Source of the DNA: Biomphalaria glabrata
Lineage: Eukaryota > Mollusca > Gastropoda > Planorbidae
Direction of reading: 5' to 3'
Assembly: GCF_947242115.1 (NCBI RefSeq)
Contig: NC_074711.1
Coordinates: 57,000,963 to 57,064,962 of the forward strand
Length of the DNA: 64,000 nt
In this document: positions 34,224 to 45,769 of the stretch, piece after piece
Position numbering within the stretch: the first letter of the stretch is position 1
How the letters are laid out: each line of letters starts with the position of its first letter
Made by a program: the position numbers and the translations under genes
The notes under the pieces: model-generated
Databases searched by the model: none
Told to the model about the DNA's origin: nothing
Seen by the model: only the letters and a program-made list of their open reading frames with translations

Positions 34224-37200
34224 ATGGAAAATTATTATGATGCTATAGAACTTGAAAATCTTTATCAATGGGTTGATAGCATTCCTCTTAGCAGACCAAA
34301 GAATAACATTTGGAAAGATTTTTCTGATGCAGGTAAATCTTCTAGTTAAGATTGATGTGATACTAAATTTATGTCATTCATAAATTTAATAACAGTATTG
34401 AGTCCTTTCTTTTGCGTTCCTCATGCAACACAGGGCCTCAGTCAAAACACACCATTCTCCACGGTCTCTTGCTAGTTTTTTAATGGCTTCCCAGCTCTTT
34501 CCTGTTGTCTAGGCTTCATCTAGTACACATGCGTTGCCACATTCTTTTTTATCTTCCTCTATGTCTTGTGCCCAGGGGGTTCCACTCTAAGGCCTGCATA
34601 GCTTTGTTGTTGGTATCTTTTCTAAGGGTTTGACCAATCAATCTCCACTTTCTCTCTAAGATCTGCACCTCTATATTTTTCTGTCCACTCATCTCCCACA
34701 GTTTGGTGTGTTTTCTATTTTGTCGTACCAGTGTATTTTTAGGATATTTCTCAAACATCTGTTGATGAAGGTCTGTACTTTTTTAGTTGTTGCTTCAGTT
34801 GTTCTCCATGTTTCAGAAACATACTTGACATTAGAGTTGAAAATATTTATTTTAGTCTTGTTAGAGATGTGAGGAGGTTTCCAGGTTTGTTTTAGTTCTG
34901 TAAATGTCTGACACGCTAGATTTATACCATGTCTAATGTCTTAATTTGTTCTACCTGATACACTGACTACACTCCCAAGGGATATAAACTATAGTATTGA
35001 GTGCATACTATTTATTTGTATGCAAAAAAAAAAGAAAAGTGGGGTGGCCTAAAAGTTTGTGGTTGGGAATGAGATTTTTTTATTGGAGGATGCAAAACAA
35101 AATATGCGATGAATATACAAGGGCCAAAGTGTTTTTTTGGGACGAGACAATTCATTTTAAAAGTAGTGTGTCTATTGTTTGTGTGTGGTGGGTTAGTCAT
35201 TATAAGGCAGGCTGTCTGGAAGCCTACAACCGATGGGCCTCAAGCAGTGTTTTTACATTAAATTGATATTTTAATATAATTATTTTTAAGGTATATTCTT
35301 TCATCTGAAATTACCTTTAAATTAGAGGTTTTAACCCTAGAGTGGCACAGGTATTATATATATTTTAAATTTTTTTTTTCTTTCTAAACTGAACTAATTT
35401 TAATCTTTTTGATCTCTTTGTGTTTCTAGTATTGGTTGCAGAAATAATCAAGCATTACTTCCCATTCCTGGTTGATGTGAATAATTACCATTCTGCTGTT
35501 GGTCCAAAGCATAAAATGGAAAACTGGTTTTTGTTAAATAGGTAATAAATAACAGGCCTAATTAATATCTACAACTATTTTATTTTCAAATCTTTAAAAA
35601 ACTTTTATGTTGAATGTTAAATAGATTTGAAGACATTTGTATTCTTGTAATAATATTTAAGCTTAATCGTATCTCTACATTTGTTTAAATTTAGGAAAGT
35701 ACTGCAACATCTGGGTATAGATCTCTCAGAAGAAACCATACGTTCTTTGGCTAATTGCAAACAAAATGTCATAGAGAAGGTGCTTATAGTTTTACGATAC
35801 CAGATAGATAAGTATATTGAAAAATATGGAGCCAAGTTCAAAGCTAGAAATAATGCAGCCAAAAGTATAGAAGTTATTTTAAATACAGGTATGACCTCTG
35901 TTAAAATCACATATTATCAACTTTTGTTTTATAAGTTTCTTTAGTAAACAAAACACATTAAAATAATATTGTATAATAATGTAATATAATAAATAAATCT
36001 TGCACACTGAATAAAAGGTGCAATTAGCTGGAAAATGTGTTTGGCCACAATCTTGCTAAATAGGTTGTAAAAAAGTTCCAAACACTTTATATGCTGCTGC
36101 TGTTGTCTCCCATTTAATTTCTTGTATATTTCCTTCCAGCACACTATTTTGGTATAAGATTATCTCACCTACATTACTTTTGAATTTATTCCTTGTTCTT
36201 AAGCTAGGCTAATGTAGTGTACTATTTACATTTATAATAATAGTGTCTTGATACATTTAAAGGATTGTAAAAAAATTAAAACATTTCTTTCTACTTGTAG
36301 CACAAGATTTGCGATATGATGAAGCCAATACATTGACAAATCAGAAGTCTCTTGCGCATTCCCCAGTAAATGCACCAGTTAGTGACAACGTGCCAAGGGC
36401 AATGTTAAATGAGAAAATAATGGAATGTAGAGCCAAAGATGAAACAATGCAGGTAGCTAGATTTCATACCAACTTTCACTGGCTGCTGGTCTAGGTGGTG
36501 ATGTAATTCTAAGAGAGTTTCATTAAGTATTGCTTTGTTCTTTCCTCCAAATAAAGGATGAAAAAACAACTGGCTGTGTTGCCAGTGCTGAAACCAACGG
36601 GCATGATTCATTGCCATGGTCTCAGAATTTATTCTTGGCATTTATCATTCCATCCCATAGCATACACACCCACTTCCCCTAGAAATATCCATTTCAGAAA
36701 TATGTCTTACTGTTCCCTTTTTATACATTAGCTTACATTTTTATCATACCCTCGTTGTAAGCATAAGGTACAACATTATAAACACATTTTTTATCCATGG
36801 GGTAGTTTTCATGACTCGACATTGCTGACTTGTCTGGAATGTGACTAAAGATTTATAAAAAAAAAATATTCTTAATTCAAAATTCAGGTTATAAAAAAGT
36901 AAACTTTAAAATGTCAATAAATTTAATTTGTGTGACAAAAACTAGAGCTTAAAGTAACTGTAACTGTTTTGCCACTCTATCCACCACTTTATATGGAAGT
37001 ATAAAATGTTGATGTGAAGAAAAAAAATAAATGTAATATTTTAGATACATTATTTTATTTGCATACTGGATTTTTTTAATTTTATTTTTTGGAGTGGCTA
37101 GTTGTGTTATTAGCACTCGTCTTTGCTCTGGAATCGTTTATTGCAACCTATTGGATGCATTTAAAACATAAATTTTTTTTTTGAAATTGCACTAAAAACT

Positions 37201-37341
37201 TCTATGTAAATTTATGAGTACCTTTTGTCCCAACAGATTTTAACTCTGAAGATAAATAAAATGGAACAACTTTTACAGCTGAAAGATACAAAAATACAAC
37301 AACTTGAAAAACAACTTGAAGAAAGTAATGCTAAGTTTTGA
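34224..37341 (+). CDS. SPEF1: SPEF1 (sperm flagellar protein 1 / CLAMP), five coding exons
   Basis: Exons: 34153-34332 (5' UTR then CDS from 34224), 35430-35541, 35695-35888, 36301-36452 and 37237-37341, all with GT-AG borders and consistent phases. This gives 223 residues (human SPEF1 is 236). Another in-frame ATG lies at 34215, and an in-frame stop at 34191 closes the frame upstream. Residues 9-110 form the type of calponin-homology domain seen in SPEF1: LYQWVDSIPLSRPKNNIWKD, VLVAEIIKHYFPFLVDVNNY, then KVLQHLGIDLSEE. The last 34 residues form a coiled coil (KINKMEQLLQLKDTKIQQLE). SPEF1 binds and bundles microtubules in the ciliary central apparatus and at cell borders. In the usual DFSDG motif, alanine stands in place of glycine. 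Intron 1 carries a LINE, and the probable 3' UTR holds a minisatellite. Confidence 0.9.
34404..34992 (-). mobile_element. RTE-like LINE 3' fragment with 10-bp TSD in SPEF1 intron 1
   Basis: A 589-bp insertion flanked by AGTATTGAGT (34394-34403 and 34993-35002). The minus strand reads LWEMSGQKNIEVQILERKWR, then QTLRKDTNNKAMQALEWNP, then GTRHRGR, which is the C-terminus of RTE-like LINE ORF2. The 5' part is missing and the frame is broken. It inserted antisense to SPEF1. Confidence 0.85.
35260..35312 (+). repeat. Duplicated segment (copy 2), decoy acceptor
   Basis: Second copy of 34121-34176, in intron 1 about 120 bases before exon 2. It keeps the T-rich tract and AAG but no exon follows. Confidence 0.85.
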
Positions 37342-38068
37342 TGCATTTTGGGTTTTAAAAAGTATTACAGGGGTAATATTTTGTGTGCATCTAGAAATAT
37401 CTGTACAGTAAGATTGAAGCTAATCAATATAATTGTAAATACCAATTGAGCCTATCTCAAGATATAATGAATGAAACAAATTAATGTAATTTTACTGTAA
37501 GTTGATCAGTTTTAAATCACATTGCCAAAATTGTTATCAAGCTTTGATGTAATATACTTGTTGTATTTATAATGACTAGTCTATTTTATTTATGAAATTT
37601 ATTGTTAAGTTAAATTAAGTAAATATTATTGGTTATAAATAATAATTTGCATTTGAAAAACTATAGCATATAAAAATATTTGTCTTGGCATCCATGATGG
37701 CTTGACAATGTGATTCCGTCCCCATCCCCTTATATATTATAAATGGCCTTCATCTAGACCTTTGTCATGAAGAAATATTGTAAATGTTCTTTGTCCAGGC
37801 AATGGTCATGGGTAATAGTCACTTATATAATACTTTATAGATCACTTGATGCTGTAGCAGAAGGAAATGCACAATTCAATCATTTCTCTTTTACTTTATA
37901 ATTAGCCACTTTTGTTTAAATTGTGGTTGAATGACATTCTAAATTAATGTAGAGTATTGATGATTTTTTTATAAGGCAAAGAGTATTTGGTTATTGCCAA
38001 AATGTTCAAGCTGTGATACTATTTTAAAAAAAATTATAATAATTTGTAATCTTTTTGTGAACATGGTG

Positions 38069-38872
38069 AACTTTACATCACCAGTCTTGTGTACTTTACA
38101 TTATCTGCCTCACAAACTTTACATCACCAGTCTTGTGTACTTTACATTATCTGCTTCATAAACTTTACATCACCAGTCTTGTGTACTTTACATTATCTGC
38201 TTCATAAACTTTACATCACCAGTCTTGTGTACTTTACATTATCTGCTTCTTAAACTTTACATCACCAGTCTTGTGTACTTTACATTATCTGCTTCATAAA
38301 CTTTACATCACCAGTCTTGTGTACTTTACATTATCTGCTTCATAAACTTTACATCACCAGTCTTGTGTACTTTACATTATCTGCCTCATAAACTTTACAT
38401 CACCAGTCTTGTGTACTTTACATTATCTGCTTCATAAACTTTACATCACCAGTCTTGTGTACTTTACATTATCTGCTTCATAAACTTTACATCACCAGTC
38501 TTGTGTACTTTACATTATCTGCCTCATAAACTTTACATCACCAGTCTTGTGTACTTTACATTATCTGCCTCATAAACTTTACATCACCAGTCTTGTGTAC
38601 TTTACATTATCTGCTTCATAAACTTTACATCACCAGTCTTGTGTACTTTACATTATCTGCCTCATAAACTTTACATCACCAGTCTTGTGTACTTTACATT
38701 ATCTGCTTCATAAACTTTACATCACCAGTCTTGTGTACTTTACATTATCTGCCTCATAAACTTTACATCACCAGTCTTGTGTACTTTATATTATCTGCTT
38801 CATAAACTTTACATCACCAGTCTTGTGTACTTTACATTATCTGCCTCATAAACTTTACATCACCAGTCCTGT
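38069..38872 (+). repeat. 46-bp minisatellite, 17.5 copies
   Basis: Unit starts AACTTTACATCACCAGTC and includes TTGTGTACTTTACATTATCTG. Copies are nearly identical. The main variable base is the C/T in CTGC(C/T)TCATA; units 12-17 alternate T, C, T, C, T, C, which hints at 92-bp higher-order expansion. There are no variable spacers, so it is not a CRISPR array. Confidence 0.97.
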
Positions 38873-39468
38873 TTGAAAATGTCTCTAAACTTCATTTAAT
38901 TTGTTAAGTTGAAAAAAAAAAAAATTAACACTTGGTACAAAGAGATGAAGAAACAATTTCTTGACATGACTATAAGCTTTTATTTTTTCTGGACAATCTA
39001 AACAGCTTTTACTTACTTTTTTTTATTTGTTTTTAAAAGTGCTTTAAAGTTGTTGTTTTTTTACGTCTTACTGTCATCATATTAACTTTCATCAGCTTGG
39101 AGCAGCTGCTAGAGTTGTATTATTGTGCATATTTGTCCTAGTCAGGGATGCTGACATTTTCTATGTTGTTTTGCTTTGACTTACTTTTAAACACCGGAGT
39201 GTTGATCAGCTACCTACAGGCAAATTAGTTGTTTTGTTTTTTAATTAATTATTTTACCATTTTAAAATTCTTGAAGACTTTTAAGCAATCAGGCAAAAAA
39301 AAATGATCTTATTAATTGTTATTGTACTGTTATTATACCCTCTCCTATATCTAGAGCTAGTCATTATATATTAGCTATATTTGCAATTTATAATCATGTT
39401 TATATCTTCATTTTTACTGTGATGAAAAATTTTCTGATCATTGGTTTATACTTTATATTTTTGAATTA

Positions 39469-39474
39469 AATAAA
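39469..39474 (+). terminator. Poly(A) signal AATAAA, SPEF1
   Basis: GAATTAAATAAAATTT followed within 50 bases by GT-rich sequence. Assignment to SPEF1 is inferred from strand and lack of earlier signals. Confidence 0.5.
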
Positions 39475-39490
39475 ATTTATATTTTTTTTT

Positions 39491-40025
39491 AATTTAAAAA
39501 ATTGTTTGTGATTTTGTTGTTGTTTGTTGCAATAAAGGTTCATTTCTGTTGTTGTTTTCCCTATTTACCTAATTCAGGCAGTAAATGTAAACTACAAAGA
39601 ATTTTTTCAGACAATCTTCTACTGTTCAGATATCAATGGTTTGGCATGAATTTATTTTGTCAACTCTTAGACATATTTCTTAGAGAATGAATTTTGTTGG
39701 TGAAAAAAGAATTATTCTACAATGACTGATAACGTCAATCACCTGCCCCTTGGACCAGACGCTTGTTTTTCTGCCCTAGTTGAAGACTCATTGTCAGGCT
39801 CGTCAATTCTTTTGATCTCGTCTTCACAGCTTTTCTCTTGCCAACTTTTCCCCCTGGGACTTGCAGAAAGACATTTGCAAACCCAAAGAATAGTGTGTCC
39901 AATCCAAGACGTTTTGATCCTGTCGCCTGCATCCGTAATTAAAGCCGTTACTTGATAGCTTCCCGTTTCATTTCACAAACGTGGTGATGTAATTTTCTTC
40001 GAATCTCTGATGTTTTATTCCAAGA
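39491..40025. other. No host gene established
   Basis: Short open frames on both strands at 39722-39955 overlap each other and show no known domain; the segment probably belongs to the degraded LINE immediately downstream. Confidence 0.4.
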
Positions 40026-40200
40026 TCCAAGTGCATCTTCTTCCCTAGTGCCATTAGAACATGGAATGGGTTGCCTGAATCAGCCCGGAAAACCAATGTC
40101 TTGTCAGAGTTCATTTAGGTCTCTAATGAACACGTAAGACTAGATATACACATCAGATGTAATTATCTCCCCTTTTGAAGGGACGTCTTTAATTCATTAG
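40026..40200 (+). mobile_element. LINE ORF2 C-terminus (CR1/L2-like)
   Basis: The plus strand reads KCIFFPSAIRTWNGLPESAR, then KTNVLSEFI and a stop. The SFFP.AIR.WN.LP pattern ends many CR1/L2/Jockey-type reverse transcriptases. About 80 bases of 3' tail follow. Confidence 0.75.
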
Positions 40201-40209
40201 TTTTAGTTT

Positions 40210-40347
40210 TGTAAAACATTCAATGCTGATTCATATGGAACCGAATAGTAACGTGTATAGAGCAGCACACGAATGACTTGTAAAACATTCAATACTGATT
40301 CATATGAACCCGAATTGTAACGTGTATAGAGCAGCACACGAATGACA
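40210..40347 (+). repeat. 69-bp tandem duplication
   Basis: Two adjacent copies beginning TTGTAAAACATTCAAT and ending GCAGCACACGAATGAC, with four or five differences. Confidence 0.9.
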
Positions 40348-41090
40348 AGTTTCCAGGGGTCGCCTAAGACCATCGGAAAAAATAGATTTTTTGTCTAAAA
40401 AACAAACTTGACATTGCACAAAATTTTTCATGGGAAGCTACTTTTTTTTTTTTCTATAATTGTCATTTGAAATTAGCTGTTGCAATTAACTGAGCAGAAT
40501 CACTCCAAACGTTTAATTGTCACAGCATCAGTATTTGTAAGTATTTGTAACAATTAAAATGACTTTATCAAACGGTGTGACTAAACGCAACTTTACGACA
40601 TTACAAAATTAGATTTATTATTTCTATGGTGCAGTCTGAAGATCTGATTTGTTTATGATTAGAAATACGCCATCATTGTACAGTCCATGCTAGATAAAAC
40701 AATAGTTTAGTATTTGACAAACCGAAATGTTGTCATTTGTAACGACGCTCTATTATTAGAATAAATGAATCCAAACAATCTGAAATGTTATTTTGATATC
40801 AAACATCCGACATTGTTGACAACGACTTGCAGTATTTGAAATGTAAACTAACTGGGTCAAGAAAGCCAGACTTTACTGTTGGCAAATACAATAAACAAAA
40901 CATAGCAGTCATTGAAGCTTTTTATTTGGTGTTCCTCAGAATTGCTAGATCTATGAAACCTCACATCCTTACTGATGACTTACTGTTGCCAGCGGCCAAG
41001 TAATGATTGGAGCCGAGTCTGTTAGATCTACTAAATTTAGTTCGTATCTCCGTGTCAGTCTCTAATGACACTTTACAGAATAGCTGACAT
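40348..41090. other. No gene seen
   Basis: A/T-rich. No exon or repeat recognised. Confidence 0.4.
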
Positions 41091-41300
41091 ATCTAGTAAT
41101 CACCATCTCATCTCTGCCTGTGGTCCCGTCTGGGACATAGATCACCAACCAGCTTCCTCCAGGCGTCTTGGTTATGGGTAATCTCCCCAATTGTGCAAAC
41201 ATCTTGGGCATCTGCTTCCAAATCGCGATGTCATGTATTCCTTGGGGGTTCCAACTGAAAGCTTGTCTTGGGATATTGTATGCATGCTTGTGAAGGGTGT
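41091..41300 (-). mobile_element. RTE-like LINE 3' end
   Basis: The minus-strand open frame contains QAFSWNPQG, a decayed middle, WLVIYVPDGTTGRDEM and GDGDY-like wording. These are the end of the LINE family that also lies at 34.4-35.0 kb (QALEWNPLG). Frameshifted and partly deleted. Confidence 0.65.
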
Positions 41301-41366
41301 GGCTCCACTTAAAATAGTTATCATACAGCATGTGTGGCTCCACTTAAAATAGTTATCATACAGCAT
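41298..41366. repeat. 35-bp tandem duplication
   Basis: TGTGGCTCCACTTAAAATAG plus TTATCATACAGCATG occurs twice in a row. Confidence 0.9.
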
Positions 41367-41479
41367 GAAGAACCTAAAGATGATGCAAATGGATCACAAT
41401 TACTGGATTATGTGAGGATTTCAATTTCAAAGACGACTTTCTCTTTTGCTAGTTTTTTGAAATGACTACTATAACATGT

Positions 41480-42342
41480 GATGTGTTTGACGAAATATGT
41501 TCATTTCTGAAAAATTAAAAAAATCTCTTGCCAAAGTATTTGAAGTGTCTGCAAAGATGCTGATCCAAGTATGCTTGGATGTTTGTCTGGATTTCAACTT
41601 TTGGTACAGAATGAGTCACTAAAAGTCATCAAAACTCATCGACAAAGTAACTGGCGTAAGAATAACTGGTAATACAAGAATGGTGTTAGTGCTTTCAATT
41701 TTGTGAATTTGTTTTAAAAGAGTTGAGTGTAAGTGTTGTTGGCCTAATGAGTTTGATGCACCAACTTATTTCAGACTGAAGTGAGATTGATGTCGAGAGG
41801 CAAAGTTCTAAAACGTTTTCTTTTATTATTCGCGATGAATTAAAATAGTTTTTAATTAGAAAACAAAACCTTAGTTGGAAGCATTTTGTAAAGTCGAAAG
41901 TCAACTACAGTAAATACCCCTTGGTTGGCATCTTTGTCATCTTAAATAAGATCATTTTCCAAAAAAAAATATATCTTTGCAAATCAGGATTGTCCAACTT
42001 GTTCAATACAGAAGTAGACTTGATGCTGTTTTCCATGCTCAATAATGTTTTCAAATTGACACGTAAGTATACAAGCGGAATATGGTAAAATAAATGCAGA
42101 CTTATGCAGATAATAAAGTTAAAACTTCATTTATTTATAATTTAGGTGTAAGCAGAAATATTTAGTGTTTCGTGATTAAACATACAGGTTTGGTAATTCA
42201 TATCATATATTTACATTATGATTCAGATTTTATAAACATTAGCAGAAATATAATTTTACTAATGGGGGAGGGTGTGTGTGCCCATATTGAGCAATTGTAA
42301 AAAGGGGTCGCGGAACTAAAAAATGTTGAGAGCCGCTGATGT
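41480..42342 (+). mobile_element. Decayed hAT element (ZBED/SCAND3-like)
   Basis: Plus-strand remnants read MLGCLSGFQLLVQNESLKVI, then KTHRQSNWRKNNW, like the GC.SGFQ.LVK block of ZBED-type hAT transposases. The right end GGGGTCGCGGAACTAAAAAA followed by GTTGAGAGCCGCTGATG is the inverse of the common CAG.GGTTCTCAAC...CGCGACCCC terminus. The left end was not found. Many stops and frameshifts. Confidence 0.5.
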
Positions 42343-42358
42343 AAGTGAAGCTACTTTG

Positions 42359-42671
42359 CAGGGCTGGCCTTAGGCATAGGCAGACTAGGCAGCCGATTTC
42401 AATTGGTGGGGGCCTCACACAGGGCTAAAAATTACGAAACTTGGATCTGATCTTTAACATAGAAGAGCACTATGATTCTATGTTTAGCTTGTTTACTAGT
42501 ACGGAAATTGCGATATATGAATTTCGGTTATTTGTCGATTTAGATATAGACGGGCAGGATTTTGATGAATTGCAAAATTTTATTGTTTCACTGTTTCTTT
42601 TTATTTTTTGAAATTCTTGTCACCAAATTCACTTCTCCTAGGGCTTCCAATTATCTAAGGTTGGCCTACTG
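42359..42671. mobile_element. MITE with CAGGGCTGGCCTTAG ends
   Basis: The left end CAGGGCTGGCCTTAGGC and the right end TCTAAGGTTGGCCTACTG are inverted. Inner wording CAGACTAGGCAGCCG and ACTTCTCCTAGGGCTTCCA recurs at 54315-54384 and 57046-57278. Non-coding hAT-like derivative. Confidence 0.75.
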
Positions 42672-42679
42672 CGACTTAA

Positions 42680-43225
42680 TACTTGCACTCTAGTTTGACA
42701 TTCAGGATATTACGGAAGAACACATTGATAGACTCTCTACTTGCTTGACACAATTGAAAACCCATGACGTTTGGGCAACGAGGCTTTCATCAGCTACAAA
42801 CAAGCTTGACATTTGGAATATCTCTCATCTATCCCTTGTCTTTGTAGTAACCAAATGTCTCCACTTTCCTGGTCAGCAGCTGTTCTGTGTAGGATATCAA
42901 GAGAGAGGCTGGTCCAAGAGATCAAGAAAGAAGATTTCGAGAGTTAATTATCAGCATGAAGGTATGGAACGAAAATAGTACGTCTTTTACAGTGAGGCTC
43001 AACCTTCACCGGGTTTTAAGCGAAACTAAGTAACCATTTGAGCGTAGCAAGAGACCGTGGAGAGGCCCTATGTTCCGCAAAGTAAAGATGATGAATATAT
43101 TTTTTTTCGGCCAGTTGCGAGAATTCAATCCACAGACATAAAACCTTACTACGGTCATCAGAGGTTCAATCCTAACCGAAATAAAACATTTCACACATTG
43201 ATTTCTTATACTACTATACTACTAT
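42680..43225 (+). other. Degraded repeat sequence
   Basis: The 77-codon open frame at 42745 shares GATATCAAGAGAGAGGCTGG with 7568, so it is probably repeat-derived. GAGGCCCTATGTTCCGCAAAG at 43072 matches the retroposon tail at 31.2 kb, so a plus-strand retroposon 3' end lies here too. Confidence 0.45.
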
Positions 43226-43229
43226 CTAC

Positions 43230-43672
43230 TTCAATGGGCTGTTGTTTTGTTCTTTGCCACAGTTCTTCATTCGAGATCGTATCTGGCCAGCGGATCATAA
43301 GAATCTTCCTCAGGCAGGAATGGATGAATACCTGGATTTTTATCATGGTAGTGATGGTGGTTCTCCAGGTCTCTGCTCCATAAAGTAGTATCGGCTTAAC
43401 AATGGTGTTAAAGAGCCTAATCTTGGTGGTGCTGCTTATTTCCCTAGATCCCCCAGGTGTTCTTCAGCTGATGGAAGCCTGCTCGAGCTTTACCAGTGCA
43501 GGTTCGGACATCTGCATCTGTTCCTCCATGGTGGTCTAAGATACTGCCGAGATAGGTGAAGCTTTCCACCTCTTCCAACGCCTCACCTTGGGCTGTATTG
43601 GGTGTATTGTTGGTTGCCTTTATCTTGAACACCTTGCTCTTCCCTCTGATTATGGTAATACCCATTTAGCTA
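43230..43672 (-). mobile_element. RTE-like LINE reverse transcriptase 3' part
   Basis: The minus strand reads GEALEEVESFTYLGSILDHH, GGTDADVRTCTGKARAGF, then after a frame change LLYGAETWRTTI, KIQVFIHSCLRKIL and RWPDTISNEELW. These are the thumb and C-terminal region of RTE-like LINEs. Lightly decayed. Confidence 0.85.
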
Positions 43673-44994
43673 GAATGGGTCTTTACAACCAGTCACAGGG
43701 CTCCATTAATAAAATGAATAGCAGACGATTTTGATATTTGACCAACAATTTTTAAATAGTAGCAGGATATTGCTCTGAAGACACCCCCCCCCCGAAACAA
43801 ATCCCGGCTACGCCCATGATCAATGTAATATTAGGACTAACTATATTTTAGTGTTGATTTAAAGTTATTTAATATTTATTATTGTCGATTATGTATAATA
43901 AGAACATATGGATGTTATATCAGATCACTGGCGATCGCCCCTCCCCCCACTCGGCCGACCTCCCCCCCCCCCCACTTCTAGTATTTTGGCCGATTTGGTA
44001 GGGTTGGGAGGGGGCGATGTCATCAATCCTCCCCCCCCCCATTATAAACTTTCGAGTGGGGGGGGGGCGGTCCTATATATTTGTAGAAATCACAGCTTGC
44101 TAACAGAATCAATTAAATATCTATATGATTAAAACTTTTTATTGGTATTTTAACAGGTCTTTATATTATGTCGTTCATCTTTGGCCGATTGGAAGGGGGG
44201 GAGCGAATATCTCTACTGCCCTTCCCATCTAAACCCTTTGGGTGGGGGGGGGGCGGTCCTACTTTTATGGAGAAATCATAGTATGTGAACAAAATTAGTC
44301 GAATATCTATACAATATAAACAGGTGGAAGTGCGATACATGCAATCACCTTCCCCCCCCCCCCCCCATCGGACAAACCAATAATTTTTCTTTTTGTATTA
44401 TAGTAAGAAATTACAAAATAAAAAAAAATCTGTCACTGATATAATTTATATATGCTATAAAGTAAATTCTTATATCGAGTCGCCCAATCCCTATTCTTTA
44501 ATGCAAAATGCAATCATTAGCAGAAATTATAAAAAGGAGGGAGGATTAATCGTTTTCATTTTACCGCCCTTCCCCTTTCCAGACAGAGTTTGTGTAATTT
44601 CACATGAATTTATCATAACTATTTTAAGAAAGACTTTGCTTTGGAAAAGTTATAATTCAAACGAAATTTTTCAATATAACAGTCACGGTTGAGATGAGTT
44701 CAAAAGCCAGATAATCTTTTCCTAGTCGATTTTTTCCAACATTTACTCTATCTCATATTTTTCTAGTTAAATAAATTTAGGACTATAACTCACAATTTAT
44801 GCTTACATTTTATTGAATATTATTAATCGAATTTTTTTTTCGGCGGCGATCCTCAAAGCCTTAATCTAAATATGTTGAGTATCTTATCTTTTCAAAGAAC
44901 AAATCGATTGTATTTGCAATGTATTAAGGGACTATAAATTCATATTAGAATATTTTTCCACATTATTCAAAAGGCCCTTTATAATAGAATGAAT

Positions 44995-45605
44995 AATGAG
45001 CTGTAGGTCAGGAGAATGCGTTACTGCAGTGAAGAATGCCAAAAAACGCTTTTAGCGTTGAGGCTTCGCCCCGAACATCACTGATGAATAATAAGATGTA
45101 GATGTCAGGAGAATGCGTTTCTGCAGTGAAGAATGCAAGAAAACGCTTTTGGAGTCGGGGCTTCGCCCCGAACCCCACAAATAAATAATGAGCTGTAGAT
45201 GTCAGGAGAATGCGTTTCAGTCGTGAAAAATTTAAGAAAACGCTTTTGGCGTTGGGGCATCGCCCCGAACCCCACTAATAATGTAATGAGCTGTAGATGT
45301 CAGGAAAATGCGTTTCAGCCGTGAAAAATGCAAGAAAACGGTTTTGGCGTCGGGGCTTCGCCCCGAACCCCACTAATAAGTAATAAGCTGTAGATTTCAG
45401 GAGAATGCGTTTCTGCCGTGAAAAATGGAAGAAAACGCTTTTTGCGTCGGGGCTTCGCCCCGAACCCCACTGATAAATAATGACCTGTAGATGTCAGGAG
45501 AATGCGTTTCTGCAGGGAAAAATGCAAAAGCTGTAGATGTCAGGAGAAAGCGTTTCTGCAGTGAAAAATGCAAGAAAGCGCTTTTGGGTGTCGAACCCCA
45601 CTGAG
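44995..45605 (+). repeat. 97-bp satellite, about 6.5 copies, with hairpin
   Basis: The phrase GTCAGGAGAATGCGTT recurs at 45007, 45104, 45201, 45299, 45396 and 45493, then at 45539 after a shortened unit. Each full unit contains GGGGCTTCGCCCC, a perfect five-base-pair stem with a TTC loop. The minus-strand open frames (GVRGEAPTPKAFS) are artefacts. Confidence 0.92.
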
Positions 45606-45731
45606 GAAACTTACAGCGCTTTCCCAGACCCCCCAAGCGTGCAAGAGAAAGGCCTCAACATGACTGTTTTTTTTTCTTGTTTTTTTTTTCGCCGAAGATT
45701 GAGAAACAGTCTTATTTTATTCTCATATATC

Positions 45732-45734
<3 letters not shown>

Positions 45735-45768
<34 letters not shown>
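45735..45768. repeat. TA microsatellite
   Basis: Pure TA inside the 1.94-kb element. Confidence 0.95.

Positions 45769-45769
<1 letters not shown>

Larger units (their letters stand above)
37342..39490 (+). other. Probable 3' UTR of SPEF1
   Basis: No open frame after the stop. The first canonical AATAAA with a good downstream GT-rich element (TTGTTTGTGATTTTGTTGTTG) is at 39469-39474, giving about 2.1 kb of 3' UTR. A 100-base segment at 37635-37735 (GCATCCATGATGGCTTGACA) recurs at 48535-48630. Confidence 0.5.

Noticed and set aside
38069-38872. CRISPR-like array
   Set aside because: Units are directly tandem with no unique spacers, and the DNA is animal nuclear DNA.
39722-39955. Overlapping open frames on both strands as a gene
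   Set aside because: No domain or splice support. It adjoins a LINE end and is probably part of it.
41062-41343. 93-codon minus-strand open frame as a host gene
   Set aside because: The wording matches the C-terminus of an RTE-like LINE.
42745-42978. 77-codon plus-strand open frame as a host gene
   Set aside because: It shares a 20-base phrase with 7.57 kb and lies among LINE and hAT remnants.
43780-43818. Right terminus of another CATGGGCGTAGCC-type element
   Set aside because: The inverse end is visible (GGCTACGCCCATG) but no matching left end or target duplication was found.
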